From Chloroflexota bacterium (GTDB taxonomy: Bacteria; Chloroflexota; Limnocylindria; Limnocylindrales; CSP1-4): a stretch of 5,931 bases of DNA. The stretch lies in assembly GCA_021777365.1 (NCBI GenBank), contig JAJYDP010000331.1, positions 1 through 5,931 of the forward strand. The letters run 5' to 3'. The position numbers and the translations under genes are program-made. Positions 1 to 5,442 of this stretch are shown here, one piece after another; position 1 is the stretch's first letter, and every line of letters begins with the position of its first letter. Under the pieces are notes generated by a model. That model had not been told where the DNA came from. It did not search any database and worked only from the letters and a program-made list of their open reading frames with translations.

Positions 1-11
1 GGCCGGTGTTC

Positions 12-25
12 GCGGCGTGCGCCGC
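12..25 (-). terminator. Weak hairpin downstream of the Ig-like gene
   Basis: GCGGC and GCCGC form a perfect 5-bp stem around GTGC, about 30 nt after the Ig-like stop codon. There is no T-run, so this is only a possible terminator and could be chance in GC-rich DNA. Confidence 0.18.
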
Positions 26-52
26 TGCCGTCCGGAGCCGAACGGCGAGCGG

Positions 53-2428
53 CTACTGCACGCTGTAGCGGTTGACCGGGCTCCAGCCGGAGTTGGCGTT
101 CAGGGGCAGCGGGAACGCCTGTGCCCGCACGTACCACTGCCCGGCGGTGCCGAAGCGGTACGAGTACGTGGCGATCCCCTGGCTGTCGGTGAACGCGTAG
201 CGGGTCGTCAGGTAGACCCAGTGCCCGCCGCGGTAGATGTAGAACTCCCACCCGACCTTCGAGCGCGGCAGCTCGGGCCGGTTCGGCCGGACGGTCACCC
301 GCCAGGTGAGCGTGGCACCGCGCGCGATCGTCACCACGCGCCCCTCGTTCGTCGGGCGCAGCAGCGCGATCTGCCGGACCACCACCCGCACCGGCGCGCT
401 GTTCGCCGCAGCAAGGTCGGGCGTGCCGGCGAAGACCGCCCGGTACCAGAGGTTCGTCGCGGGGGTGTAGGTGAACGACACGCTGCCGTTCGTGCCGGTG
501 GTCAGCATGGCGATCTGGTACCAGTGCACCTGGTCGGTCGACGCCTGCAGCTGGAACGGCTTGCTGGCGCCGTTGACGCCGAAGGTCGTGGTGAGCACGA
601 CGGGCTTGGCCCAGATGATCACCCGCGACGAGGGCGTCACGGTGATCTGCGCGGCCGGTGCCGACACGTTGAACGGCGCGGTCACGGCCGATGCGAGCGG
701 CACGGTCGGGGTGACGTTCGCCGCCACCGCGGTGAGCACGTAGCCGCTGCCCTGCGCGCTGATCGAGCATCCGCTGAACGTGGCGATCCCGTTGACCGTC
801 GGCTCCGAGAGCCCGCCGGTGCAGGTGAGGACCGCGCCGGGCGTGCCACCAGAGAGGGTCAGTGCGATCGTCGCGCTGGAGGTCGTGGCGACGTTGCCCC
901 CGGCGTCCGTGATCGCGACCACGGGCTGGACGGCGAAGTTCTGGCCCGCGTACCCGACCGTCGGCTGCGCCGTGAAGCTGAGCTTGGCGGGCGGGCCGGC
1001 CGAGACGGTGAAGGCATTGCTGGTGGCGGGCGTGTCATACGGGTACGAGGTCGCCGTCAGCTGGTACGTGCCGACCCGGTCGATCGAGCAGCCGGTGAAC
1101 GACGCGATCCCCGAGGTGACACGGAGGGACGTGACGCCCGACGTCGTGCCGGTGCAGGTGAGCGTGCCTCCCGTCCCCGCCGTCGCGATCGACAGCGTGA
1201 CGATGGTGGAGTTGTCGCTGGTGACGGGATTGCCGTAGGCGTCCTGGACCACGATCGTGGGCTGCAGGGTGAGGAGCGAGCCGCCGGTGCTGCCGGTCGG
1301 GGCGGTGGTGGAGCAGCCCGACGAGAGGCTGGCCCAGCAGAACGCGAGCCGGCTCGCCGGGCCCGAGGTCACGGCGAAGGCGGTCGACTGGGCGCTGGTG
1401 TACACGGATCCGGCCGCCGCGACGGTCAGTTGATACCCCGAGCCGGTCAGGCTGACGGTGCAGCCGCTGTACACGGCCTGTCCGCCGCTGGTGGTCACGG
1501 TCAGGTTGCCGGCGTTGGCGCACGCCAGGGTGGCGCCCGTCGGGTTGGGGTTCAGCGACAGCGTGACGCTGGTGTTGGGAGCGCCGGTGACCAGGTTGCC
1601 GTAGGCGTCGGCGATGCCGACGATCGGCTGTGGCGAGAGCAGCGTCGACGTCTGCGAGGCCGGCTGCTGGACGAAGACGAGCTTGCTGGCCATGCCGGGG
1701 GTCACGGTGATGGCGGACGACTGGGCAGAGGTGAGGCCGGGGGAGGCGAAGTAGACGTACTGCGTCCCGGCCTTCGTGAGCGTGACGTTGAAGGTGTGCT
1801 GCCCGTTGTCGGCGCCCGTGCCCGTGGTATAGGTCCAGGACTGCGCCACGGTCGGGTCGGTCGACGTGACGCTGACCGTGCCGGCGAAGCTGGTGAGCTG
1901 GGTGCCGGTGGAGTCCAGGGCCTGCACGGTGATGGCGACGGACGATCCGGCGGCGGTGGTCGTGGGCGTCGTCGATGTCACGTGGAGCTGGCTCTGCGTG
2001 ACGGTGATGCCGGGGTACGCGGCACCCGTGAGCGACGGGCTGGTGGAGGCAAACGACACCGACTGGGTGCCCGCTGTCGCGAAGACCACGGTGAACGTGT
2101 AGACGCCGGCGTCGGTCGACGTGTAGGTGTGGCTCGCCGGCTGGAGCATGGCCCGGCTGTCGCTCGACGTGAGCGTGACCGTGCCGGTGTAGCCGGTGTC
2201 GACGGTGCCAGTGCCACTGCCGTATGTCGCGGCGACCGTGAACGTCTCGGCGATGCCCGAGGGCACCGAGCCACCCGACGGGATGGACGTGCTCTGGATC
2301 GTGAGCTGCGTGGCCGATGCCGCCAGCGCTGTGCCGCCCATCGGGACGAGCGCGGCCAGCAGCGCGGCCGAGACGGAGAGGACGACCCAGCGTCGTGAGC
2401 GTCCGAGGGAGAGATACGGGGCGGACAT
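53..2428 (-). CDS. Secreted multi-domain Ig-like repeat protein
   Basis: This encodes 791 residues. Residues 1-37 form a Sec signal peptide: an Arg-rich start, a hydrophobic core around 14-30 and an Ala-Leu-Ala cleavage site near 34-36. Five Ser/Thr-rich beta-sandwich repeats follow, at about 40-144, 147-243, 247-355, 358-477 and 480-588. Repeats 3 and 4 carry DAYGN (274-278, 396-400) and repeat 5 carries DAGGN (508-512), a motif common in bacterial Ig-like domains. Repeats 3-5 each hold a Cys pair (303/323, 425/447, 536/554), with another at 364/372; the total is eight, suggesting disulfides formed outside the cell. Two further modules (about 592-685 and 686-791) lack Cys, and the last is rich in Arg, Trp and Tyr. 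There is no LPXTG motif, C-terminal membrane helix or recognisable enzyme domain. The ATG at 2428 was chosen because AGGAGG lies 6 nt upstream and the signal peptide begins there. An adhesin-like or structural role is inferred; the exact function is unknown. Confidence 0.88.
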   Translation of the reverse strand: MSAPYLSLGRSRRWVVLSVSAALLAALVPMGGTALAASATQLTIQSTSIPSGGSVPSGIAETFTVAATYGSGTGTVDTGYTGTVTLTSSDSRAMLQPASHTYTSTDAGVYTFTVVFATAGTQSVSFASTSPSLTGAAYPGITVTQSQLHVTSTTPTTTAAGSSVAITVQALDSTGTQLTSFAGTVSVTSTDPTVAQSWTYTTGTGADNGQHTFNVTLTKAGTQYVYFASPGLTSAQSSAITVTPGMASKLVFVQQPASQTSTLLSPQPIVGIADAYGNLVTGAPNTSVTLSLNPNPTGATLACANAGNLTVTTSGGQAVYSGCTVSLTGSGYQLTVAAAGSVYTSAQSTAFAVTSGPASRLAFCWASLSSGCSTTAPTGSTGGSLLTLQPTIVVQDAYGNPVTSDNSTIVTLSIATAGTGGTLTCTGTTSGVTSLRVTSGIASFTGCSIDRVGTYQLTATSYPYDTPATSNAFTVSAGPPAKLSFTAQPTVGYAGQNFAVQPVVAITDAGGNVATTSSATIALTLSGGTPGAVLTCTGGLSEPTVNGIATFSGCSISAQGSGYVLTAVAANVTPTVPLASAVTAPFNVSAPAAQITVTPSSRVIIWAKPVVLTTTFGVNGASKPFQLQASTDQVHWYQIAMLTTGTNGSVSFTYTPATNLWYRAVFAGTPDLAAANSAPVRVVVRQIALLRPTNEGRVVTIARGATLTWRVTVRPNRPELPRSKVGWEFYIYRGGHWVYLTTRYAFTDSQGIATYSYRFGTAGQWYVRAQAFPLPLNANSGWSPVNRYSVQ

Positions 2429-2434
2429 GGGCGA

Positions 2435-2440
2435 CCTCCT
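2435..2440 (-). promoter_or_regulatory. Ribosome binding site of the Ig-like gene
   Basis: The minus strand reads AGGAGG, followed by 6 nt (TCGCCC) and then ATG. This perfect Shine-Dalgarno match fixes the start at 2428. An in-frame GTG at 2566 would add 46 Arg-rich residues in front of the signal peptide and has no ribosome binding site. Confidence 0.85.
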
Positions 2441-2453
2441 GACCGGTAGCAGT

Positions 2454-2566
2454 GTGGCCCCTCGAGAGGGTCGCACCGGGGTTGGTTCCCGTTCGAGCCT
2501 CGCGTGTGCCGACCTGCGTGTCGGGACGCGCGGGGCGGCGAAGCCGTAGCTCCCTAAGGATGCCAC
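2454..2566 (-). promoter_or_regulatory. Candidate structured 5' leader, possibly riboswitch-like
   Basis: Read on the minus strand, the region upstream of the Ig-like gene can fold into nested helices. GTGGC (2566-2562) can pair with GCCAC (2458-2454) to close the element. Inside lie a CGGC-TTC-GCCG hairpin flanked by GGG/CCC, and a longer arm in which CGCGT, an unpaired C, and CCGAC pair around the loop ACGCAG with GTCGG, CAC and ACGCG. A separate CCCT-CTCG-AGGG hairpin at the 3' side competes with extension of the closing stem. The strings GGGAA, GGTGCGA, GCCACACTG and GGTCAGGAGG occur in the same order as similar conserved strings of the cobalamin riboswitch core, but the canonical P4 helix does not form. 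No riboswitch class is therefore assigned. Pairing was found by eye only, and GC-rich DNA offers many chance helices. Confidence 0.35.
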
Positions 2567-2643
2567 CTATCGACAACCGGGACGTCCGGCCGTCCCGCAT
2601 GGCGAGACTCCGGCGCCGTGGGCTGACCACTGACCCGAGCGCC

Positions 2644-2793
2644 GGGGCACGCCAGACCGGGGCGCGCCAAGCCGAGGCACGCCAGACCGAGGCAGGCCAG
2701 ACCGGGGCGCGACAGACCGAGGCGCGACAGACCGAGGCGCGACAGACCGAGGCAGGCCAGACCGTGGCGCGACAGACCGAGGCGCGCCATGTT
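2644..2793. repeat. 15-bp minisatellite, about ten units
   Basis: Ten consecutive 15-bp units, plus-strand consensus GAGGCGCGACAGACC, run without spacers; the tenth unit diverges at its last five bases. Units differ mainly at positions 2, 6, 7 and 9. Units 4 and 8 are identical (GAGGCAGGCCAGACC), as are 6 and 7, suggesting duplication of three- to four-unit blocks. The array lies in the non-coding region about 215-365 bp upstream of the Ig-like start codon. Because the period is divisible by three, every frame through it reads as a pentapeptide repeat, but no frame has a convincing start. Confidence 0.93.
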
Positions 2794-2798
2794 GACCA

Positions 2799-2817
2799 AC
2801 GTTCGCCTGGTGAACGT
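2799..2817. promoter_or_regulatory. 19-bp palindrome, operator-like (copy 1)
   Basis: This is a perfect dyad, ACGTTC-N7-GAACGT, preceded by TTGACCA, in a locally AT-richer patch of an otherwise very GC-rich region. It belongs to a 30-bp block (2791-2820) that recurs in inverted orientation at 2954-2983 with 24 of 30 positions identical. The spacing and symmetry fit a site for a dimeric helix-turn-helix regulator. No regulator family is recognised and no -10 hexamer is seen nearby. Confidence 0.4.
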
Positions 2818-2956
2818 GAGACGGCCAACGGCACCGCTGCGGCGGGGGGCATCCTGCCGCCGGGGACCTCGCCACGTGGCGGTGAGCACGAAACCGGGCT
2901 CGAGGAGGGCGGAACAGGCTCGGCCCGACCCGCGTTCGGCCGGCACCTCCCGCCTC

Positions 2957-2975
2957 GCGTTCACGGGATGAACGT
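2957..2975. promoter_or_regulatory. 19-bp palindrome, operator-like (copy 2)
   Basis: This is the second copy of the dyad, GCGTTC-N7-GAACGT on the plus strand, with one mismatch between the arms and a different 7-nt spacer. It is followed by TGGTCAA, the mirror image of the TTGACCA beside copy 1, so the two blocks face each other as an inverted pair with 133 bp between the 30-bp blocks. The arms are kept while the spacers differ, which is what an operator pair or the ends of a small inverted-repeat element would show. Confidence 0.4.
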
Positions 2976-3225
2976 TGGTCAAGAACCCGGCGGTCGGGCC
3001 GCACACGGCGGTCGGGCCGGCGCACGATGGATCGGCCGACGCGCGGCGGGTGGCGGCGGGTGGCGGCGCCTGATCGGCGGCTCGTCCCGGCCCGGTCTGG
3101 CTCGGTGCCGTGCCGGCGTCAGAGTCGGGCTCGTCGCTCGGGCCCGCCGTCGTCAGCGCCGCGCCGTGGCGCCGGAGTTGGGCCTGCCAGTCGGCCGCCG
3201 GTGGAACCGGGCCTGCCCGCCGGCC

Positions 3226-3975
3226 CTACATCATCACGAGGCCGCCGTCGACCGCAAGGACCTGGCCGGTGATGAACGCGGCCTCGTCCGAGCAGAGGAA
3301 GGCGACGGCGTTGGCGATCTCGTCGGGCGTGCCGAAGCGGCCGAGCGGGGTCTGCGCGAGCAGCTGTTGCTGCAGTGAGTCGGGCAGGTCGCGCGTCAGA
3401 TCGGTGGTGACGAAGCCGGGCGCGATCGCGTTGCAGGTGATGCCGCGGCTCGCGACCTCGCGCGCGGTGGCCTTGGTGAGACCGATCAACCCTGCCTTCG
3501 ACGACGAGTAGTTCGCCTGCCCGGCCTGCCCGGCCTGCCCCGACACGCTCGAGATGTTGACGATGCGGCCGGAGCGGGCCTTGAGCATCGGGCGGAGGAC
3601 CGCCTTGGTGGCGTAGAACGCGCCGAACAGGTTGACCTCGAGCACCGTCCGCCACTCGTCGAGGCTCATGCGCATGATGAGATCGTCGCGGGTGACGCCG
3701 GCGTTGTTGACCAGGATGTCGATCCGTCCGAACGCCTCGAGCGCCTGCGTGACCAGCGCGGGCACGGCCTCCGGGTCGGTGACGTCGCCCTCCATCCAGA
3801 AGCAGCGCCGGCCGAGCGCCTCCACGTCACTGCGCGTCGCCTCGGCGGCCTCGACCGGCCCCCGGTCGAGGAACGCTACGTCGGCCCCCTGGTGCGCCAG
3901 GCGCAGCACGATCGCGCGCCCGATCCCCCGGGCGCCCCCGGTGACGATGGCGGACTTGCCGGACAGGTCGATCAC
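3226..3975 (-). CDS. fabG: 3-oxoacyl-[acyl-carrier-protein] reductase FabG
   Basis: This encodes 249 residues, close to the usual FabG length of about 245-250. FabG is a cytosolic short-chain dehydrogenase that uses NADPH to reduce beta-ketoacyl-ACP, the first reduction of each FASII cycle. The nucleotide-binding motif TGGARGIG is at 12-19 and NNAG at 90-93. By alignment with E. coli FabG the catalytic set is Asn115, Ser143, Tyr156 and Lys160 (YSSSK). The C-terminal part (ITCNAIAPGFVTTDLTR, then DEIANAVAFLCSDEAAFITG) is typical of FabG rather than of other short-chain dehydrogenases. The start is the GTG at 3975, which has GGAGG 7 nt upstream; the frame stays open further upstream but runs into fabH. 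It lies 266 bp after fabH. A 9-bp triplication encodes GQAGQAGQ just before the active-site Tyr without changing the usual length. Confidence 0.96.
   Translation of the reverse strand: MIDLSGKSAIVTGGARGIGRAIVLRLAHQGADVAFLDRGPVEAAEATRSDVEALGRRCFWMEGDVTDPEAVPALVTQALEAFGRIDILVNNAGVTRDDLIMRMSLDEWRTVLEVNLFGAFYATKAVLRPMLKARSGRIVNISSVSGQAGQAGQANYSSSKAGLIGLTKATAREVASRGITCNAIAPGFVTTDLTRDLPDSLQQQLLAQTPLGRFGTPDEIANAVAFLCSDEAAFITGQVLAVDGGLVMM
3515..3541. repeat. 9-bp triplication inside fabG
   Basis: GCCTGCCCG occurs twice in a row on the plus strand, followed by a third copy differing at the last base. It is in frame and codes for the GQAGQAGQ stretch between catalytic Ser143 and Tyr156 of FabG. Confidence 0.85.
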
Positions 3976-3982
3976 GCGTGCA

Positions 3983-3987
3983 CCTCC
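3983..3987 (-). promoter_or_regulatory. Ribosome binding site of fabG
   Basis: The minus strand has GGAGG followed by 7 nt and then the GTG start codon at 3975. This site decides the fabG start, since no ATG lies at the expected N terminus and the reading frame extends much further upstream. Confidence 0.85.
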
Positions 3988-4100
3988 CTCGGAGCGCTGG
4001 TCGTCGCTACCGGCCCGGGACGCGTGGGCCGTGGGTTGGAACTCTGGCGAATTGGTGCCCGCCGGACTGGAACTGCGGGGCACAGACACTCTACAGGGCT

Positions 4101-4202
4101 CGCCGGCCGCGCGACGGGCTCGCCGGAAGAGGCCCGGGACCAGGCCGGGCCCTCGCCGGGCGCGCCGGCCGCGCGACGGGCTCGCCGGAAGATGCCCGGG
4201 AC
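4101..4202. repeat. 40-bp direct repeat pair in the fabH-fabG gap
   Basis: Two 40-bp copies lie at 4101-4140 and 4163-4202, with 39 of 40 positions identical and a period of 62 bp. The copies start with CGCCGGCCGCGCGACGGG and end with GCCCGGGAC. A shorter piece, GGGCTCGCCGG, also appears at 4096-4106, 4116-4126 and 4178-4188, and GCCCGGGAC recurs at 4206-4214. The period is not divisible by three, and the pair lies between two well-defined genes, so coding is unlikely. It may be a REP-like or locally duplicated sequence. Confidence 0.9.
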
Positions 4203-4212
4203 GAGGCCCGGG
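4131..4212 (-). terminator. GC-rich hairpins downstream of fabH, possible terminator
   Basis: Two hairpins lie shortly after the fabH stop codon. CCCGGG at 4195-4200 can pair with CCCGGG at 4207-4212 around a 6-nt loop, and a perfect 7-bp stem forms between 4131-4137 and 4145-4151 around a 7-nt loop. Neither is followed by a proper T-run on the minus strand (only TCTT after the second), so intrinsic termination is uncertain. They could instead stabilise the accB-fabH mRNA end. Confidence 0.25.
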
Positions 4213-4241
4213 ACGAGGCGCCTCCCGCGCCCGCCCGATCG

Positions 4242-5426
4242 CTATCGCGCCGCGGCCGCCTCCGCACCTCCGGCGCCGCTTGCCACGGTCTCGGCAGCGA
4301 CCCCGGCACCCTCGCGTTCGGCGAAGAACGGGCGCAGCTCGGGGGGCGTGGGGTCGTCGCCGGTCCAGTCCTTGGGCGGGTGGATCGAGACGTCCGCGCC
4401 GATCCCCGCCGCGCGCGCGGCGCGCGCCGGGTCGGCCGTCCACTCCAGCACCGCCGCGCCGCTGGTGTACCCGGCACCGAAGGCGACGAAGACGAGCCGG
4501 TCGCCCGGCTGCACGCGCCCGCGCTCGATCGCCTCGGAGAGCGCGATCGGCACCGACGCCGCCGACGTGTTGCCGTAGCGGTCGACGTTGACGTAGACGC
4601 GCGACATGTCCAGGCCGAGCTGCTTGGCCACCGACTCGATGATCCGGAGGTTGGCCTGGTGCGGCACGAAGAGGGCGATGTCGTCGGTGGTGAGTCCGGC
4701 CCGCCCGAGGGCAGTGACCGCCGACCGGGCGAGCGTCCGCGTGGCGTACTTGTACGTCTCGCGGCCGTCCATCCGGATGAAGTGGGCGCGCTGCTCCACC
4801 GTGCCGGCCGTGACCGGGTTCCGGTTGCCGCCCGCGGGGATCCAGATGTTATAGGCGCCGTTCGGGTCGACCGTCAGTTCGAAGCCGAGCAGCCCGCCGC
4901 CGGCCTCCTCGGAGGCGCGCAGGACCACCGCGCCGGCACCGTCGCCGAACAGCACGCACGTGTTGCGGTCGGTGAAGTCGCAGACGCGCGAGAGCGCCTC
5001 GGCGCCGATCACCAGCACGGTGCGGTACATCCCGCTGGTGATGTAGGCGTGCGCGGCGGTGAGCCCGTAGACCCAGCCGGAGCAGGCCGCCGCGAGGTCC
5101 ATGGCCGCGGCCCGCTCGGCGCCGATCGCCTCCTTGACCAGGGCGGCGGTGGACGGGAACTGGTAGTCGGAGGTGACCGTGGCCACCAGGATCATGTCGA
5201 CGTCGGCCGGATCGACGTCGGCCACCGCCAGGGCGCGCCGCGCGGCGACCGAGGCCATGGTGGCCGTCGACTCCCACGGCGCGGCGACGCGGCGCTCCCG
5301 GATGCCCGTGCGGGTCTGGATCCACTCGTCGGACGTATCGACCAGCCGCTCCAGGTCGGCGTTGGTGAGGACGCGCGTCGGGGCGTAGTAGCCCCAACCT
5401 TCGATGCGTGCACTGCGTGGCTGCAT
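4242..5426 (-). CDS. fabH: Beta-ketoacyl-ACP synthase III FabH, with C-terminal extension
   Basis: This encodes 394 residues. FabH condenses an acyl-CoA primer with malonyl-ACP and so starts type II fatty acid synthesis in the cytosol. The catalytic triad is complete: Cys115 in AAACSGW, His256 in VPHQAN and Asn286 in GNTSAAS. Residues matching the CoA-binding Trp and Args of E. coli FabH are Trp35, Arg39 and Arg154, and the family motif FGDGAGAV is at 160-167. E. coli FabH has 317 residues; here the thiolase fold ends near 333 (GAGYTSGAAVLEW) and about 60 extra residues follow, first Pro/Asp-rich, then Ala/Gly-rich. The ATG at 5426 lies 16 bp after the accB stop with GAGG 5 nt upstream, so the two genes are probably co-transcribed. 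The primer (acetyl-CoA or branched acyl-CoA) cannot be judged from the sequence. Confidence 0.96.
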   Translation of the reverse strand: MQPRSARIEGWGYYAPTRVLTNADLERLVDTSDEWIQTRTGIRERRVAAPWESTATMASVAARRALAVADVDPADVDMILVATVTSDYQFPSTAALVKEAIGAERAAAMDLAAACSGWVYGLTAAHAYITSGMYRTVLVIGAEALSRVCDFTDRNTCVLFGDGAGAVVLRASEEAGGGLLGFELTVDPNGAYNIWIPAGGNRNPVTAGTVEQRAHFIRMDGRETYKYATRTLARSAVTALGRAGLTTDDIALFVPHQANLRIIESVAKQLGLDMSRVYVNVDRYGNTSAASVPIALSEAIERGRVQPGDRLVFVAFGAGYTSGAAVLEWTADPARAARAAGIGADVSIHPPKDWTGDDPTPPELRPFFAEREGAGVAAETVASGAGGAEAAAAR

Positions 5427-5431
5427 GACTC

Positions 5432-5440
5432 CCTCGCTCC
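5432..5440 (-). promoter_or_regulatory. Ribosome binding site of fabH
   Basis: In the 16-bp accB-fabH gap the minus strand reads GGAGCGAGG, followed by GAGTC and ATG. Either GAGG (5-nt spacing) or GGAG (10-nt spacing) could serve as the Shine-Dalgarno sequence for the start at 5426. Confidence 0.65.
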
Positions 5441-5442
5441 GG

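Larger units (their letters stand above)
2429..3225. other. Long intergenic region between fabG and the Ig-like gene
   Basis: No credible gene was found in these roughly 800 bp. From the fabG side it contains a perfect 5-bp hairpin (CCGGT-GGA-ACCGG, 3198-3210) without a T-run, a 10-bp tandem repeat CGGCGGGTGG (3044-3063 plus a partial third copy), and two copies of CGGCGGTCGGGCCG 18 bp apart (2988-3001, 3006-3019). Next come the palindrome pair, the 15-bp minisatellite and the structured leader of the Ig-like gene. No clear -35/-10 promoter was identified by eye, although a promoter for the Ig-like gene must lie here if it is a separate unit. Confidence 0.7.
3976..4241. other. fabH-fabG intergenic region
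   Basis: These 266 bp hold the 40-bp direct repeats and hairpins on the fabH side. Nearer fabG, TGGAACT occurs twice on the plus strand (4037-4043 and 4068-4074, 31 bp apart), and TAGAGT on the minus strand (4093-4088) could be a weak -10 without a recognisable -35. The length of the gap leaves room for a separate fabG promoter, but none is clear. Confidence 0.5.

Noticed and set aside
17..2398. 793-codon open frame on the plus strand
   Set aside because: It is antisense to the Ig-like gene; its translation is Arg/Gly/Ala-rich with no domain and it has no credible start. It is a by-product of high GC content.
2470..2560. c-di-AMP (ydaO) or c-di-GMP riboswitch, or a tRNA T-arm
   Set aside because: Only short strings such as GGGAACC or GTTCGAGCC match. 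The other conserved blocks of these RNAs are missing and no cloverleaf can be drawn.
2429..2566. 46-residue N-terminal extension of the Ig-like protein from a GTG at 2566
   Set aside because: It would bury the signal peptide, has no ribosome binding site and coincides with the structured leader.
2644..2793. CRISPR array
   Set aside because: The 15-bp units are directly adjacent without spacers, so this is a tandem repeat.
2799..2975. parS or LexA-type sites
   Set aside because: The dyads read GTTC-N7-GAAC; parS has a contiguous 16-bp palindrome and the actinobacterial LexA box has GAAC-N4-GTTC.
2554..3006. 150-codon minus-strand frame with LGLSR pentapeptide repeats
   Set aside because: The repeat pattern follows from the 15-bp minisatellite in any frame. 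There is no ribosome binding site and the flanking translation is not protein-like.
3209..3226. GGGCC/GGCCC hairpin as fabG terminator
   Set aside because: The stem overlaps the stop codon, is short, and has no T-run.
3976..4443. Upstream extension of the fabG frame (405 codons in total)
   Set aside because: The extension overlaps fabH in another frame, is Arg-rich, and would precede the normal FabG N terminus. The GTG at 3975 has a good ribosome binding site.
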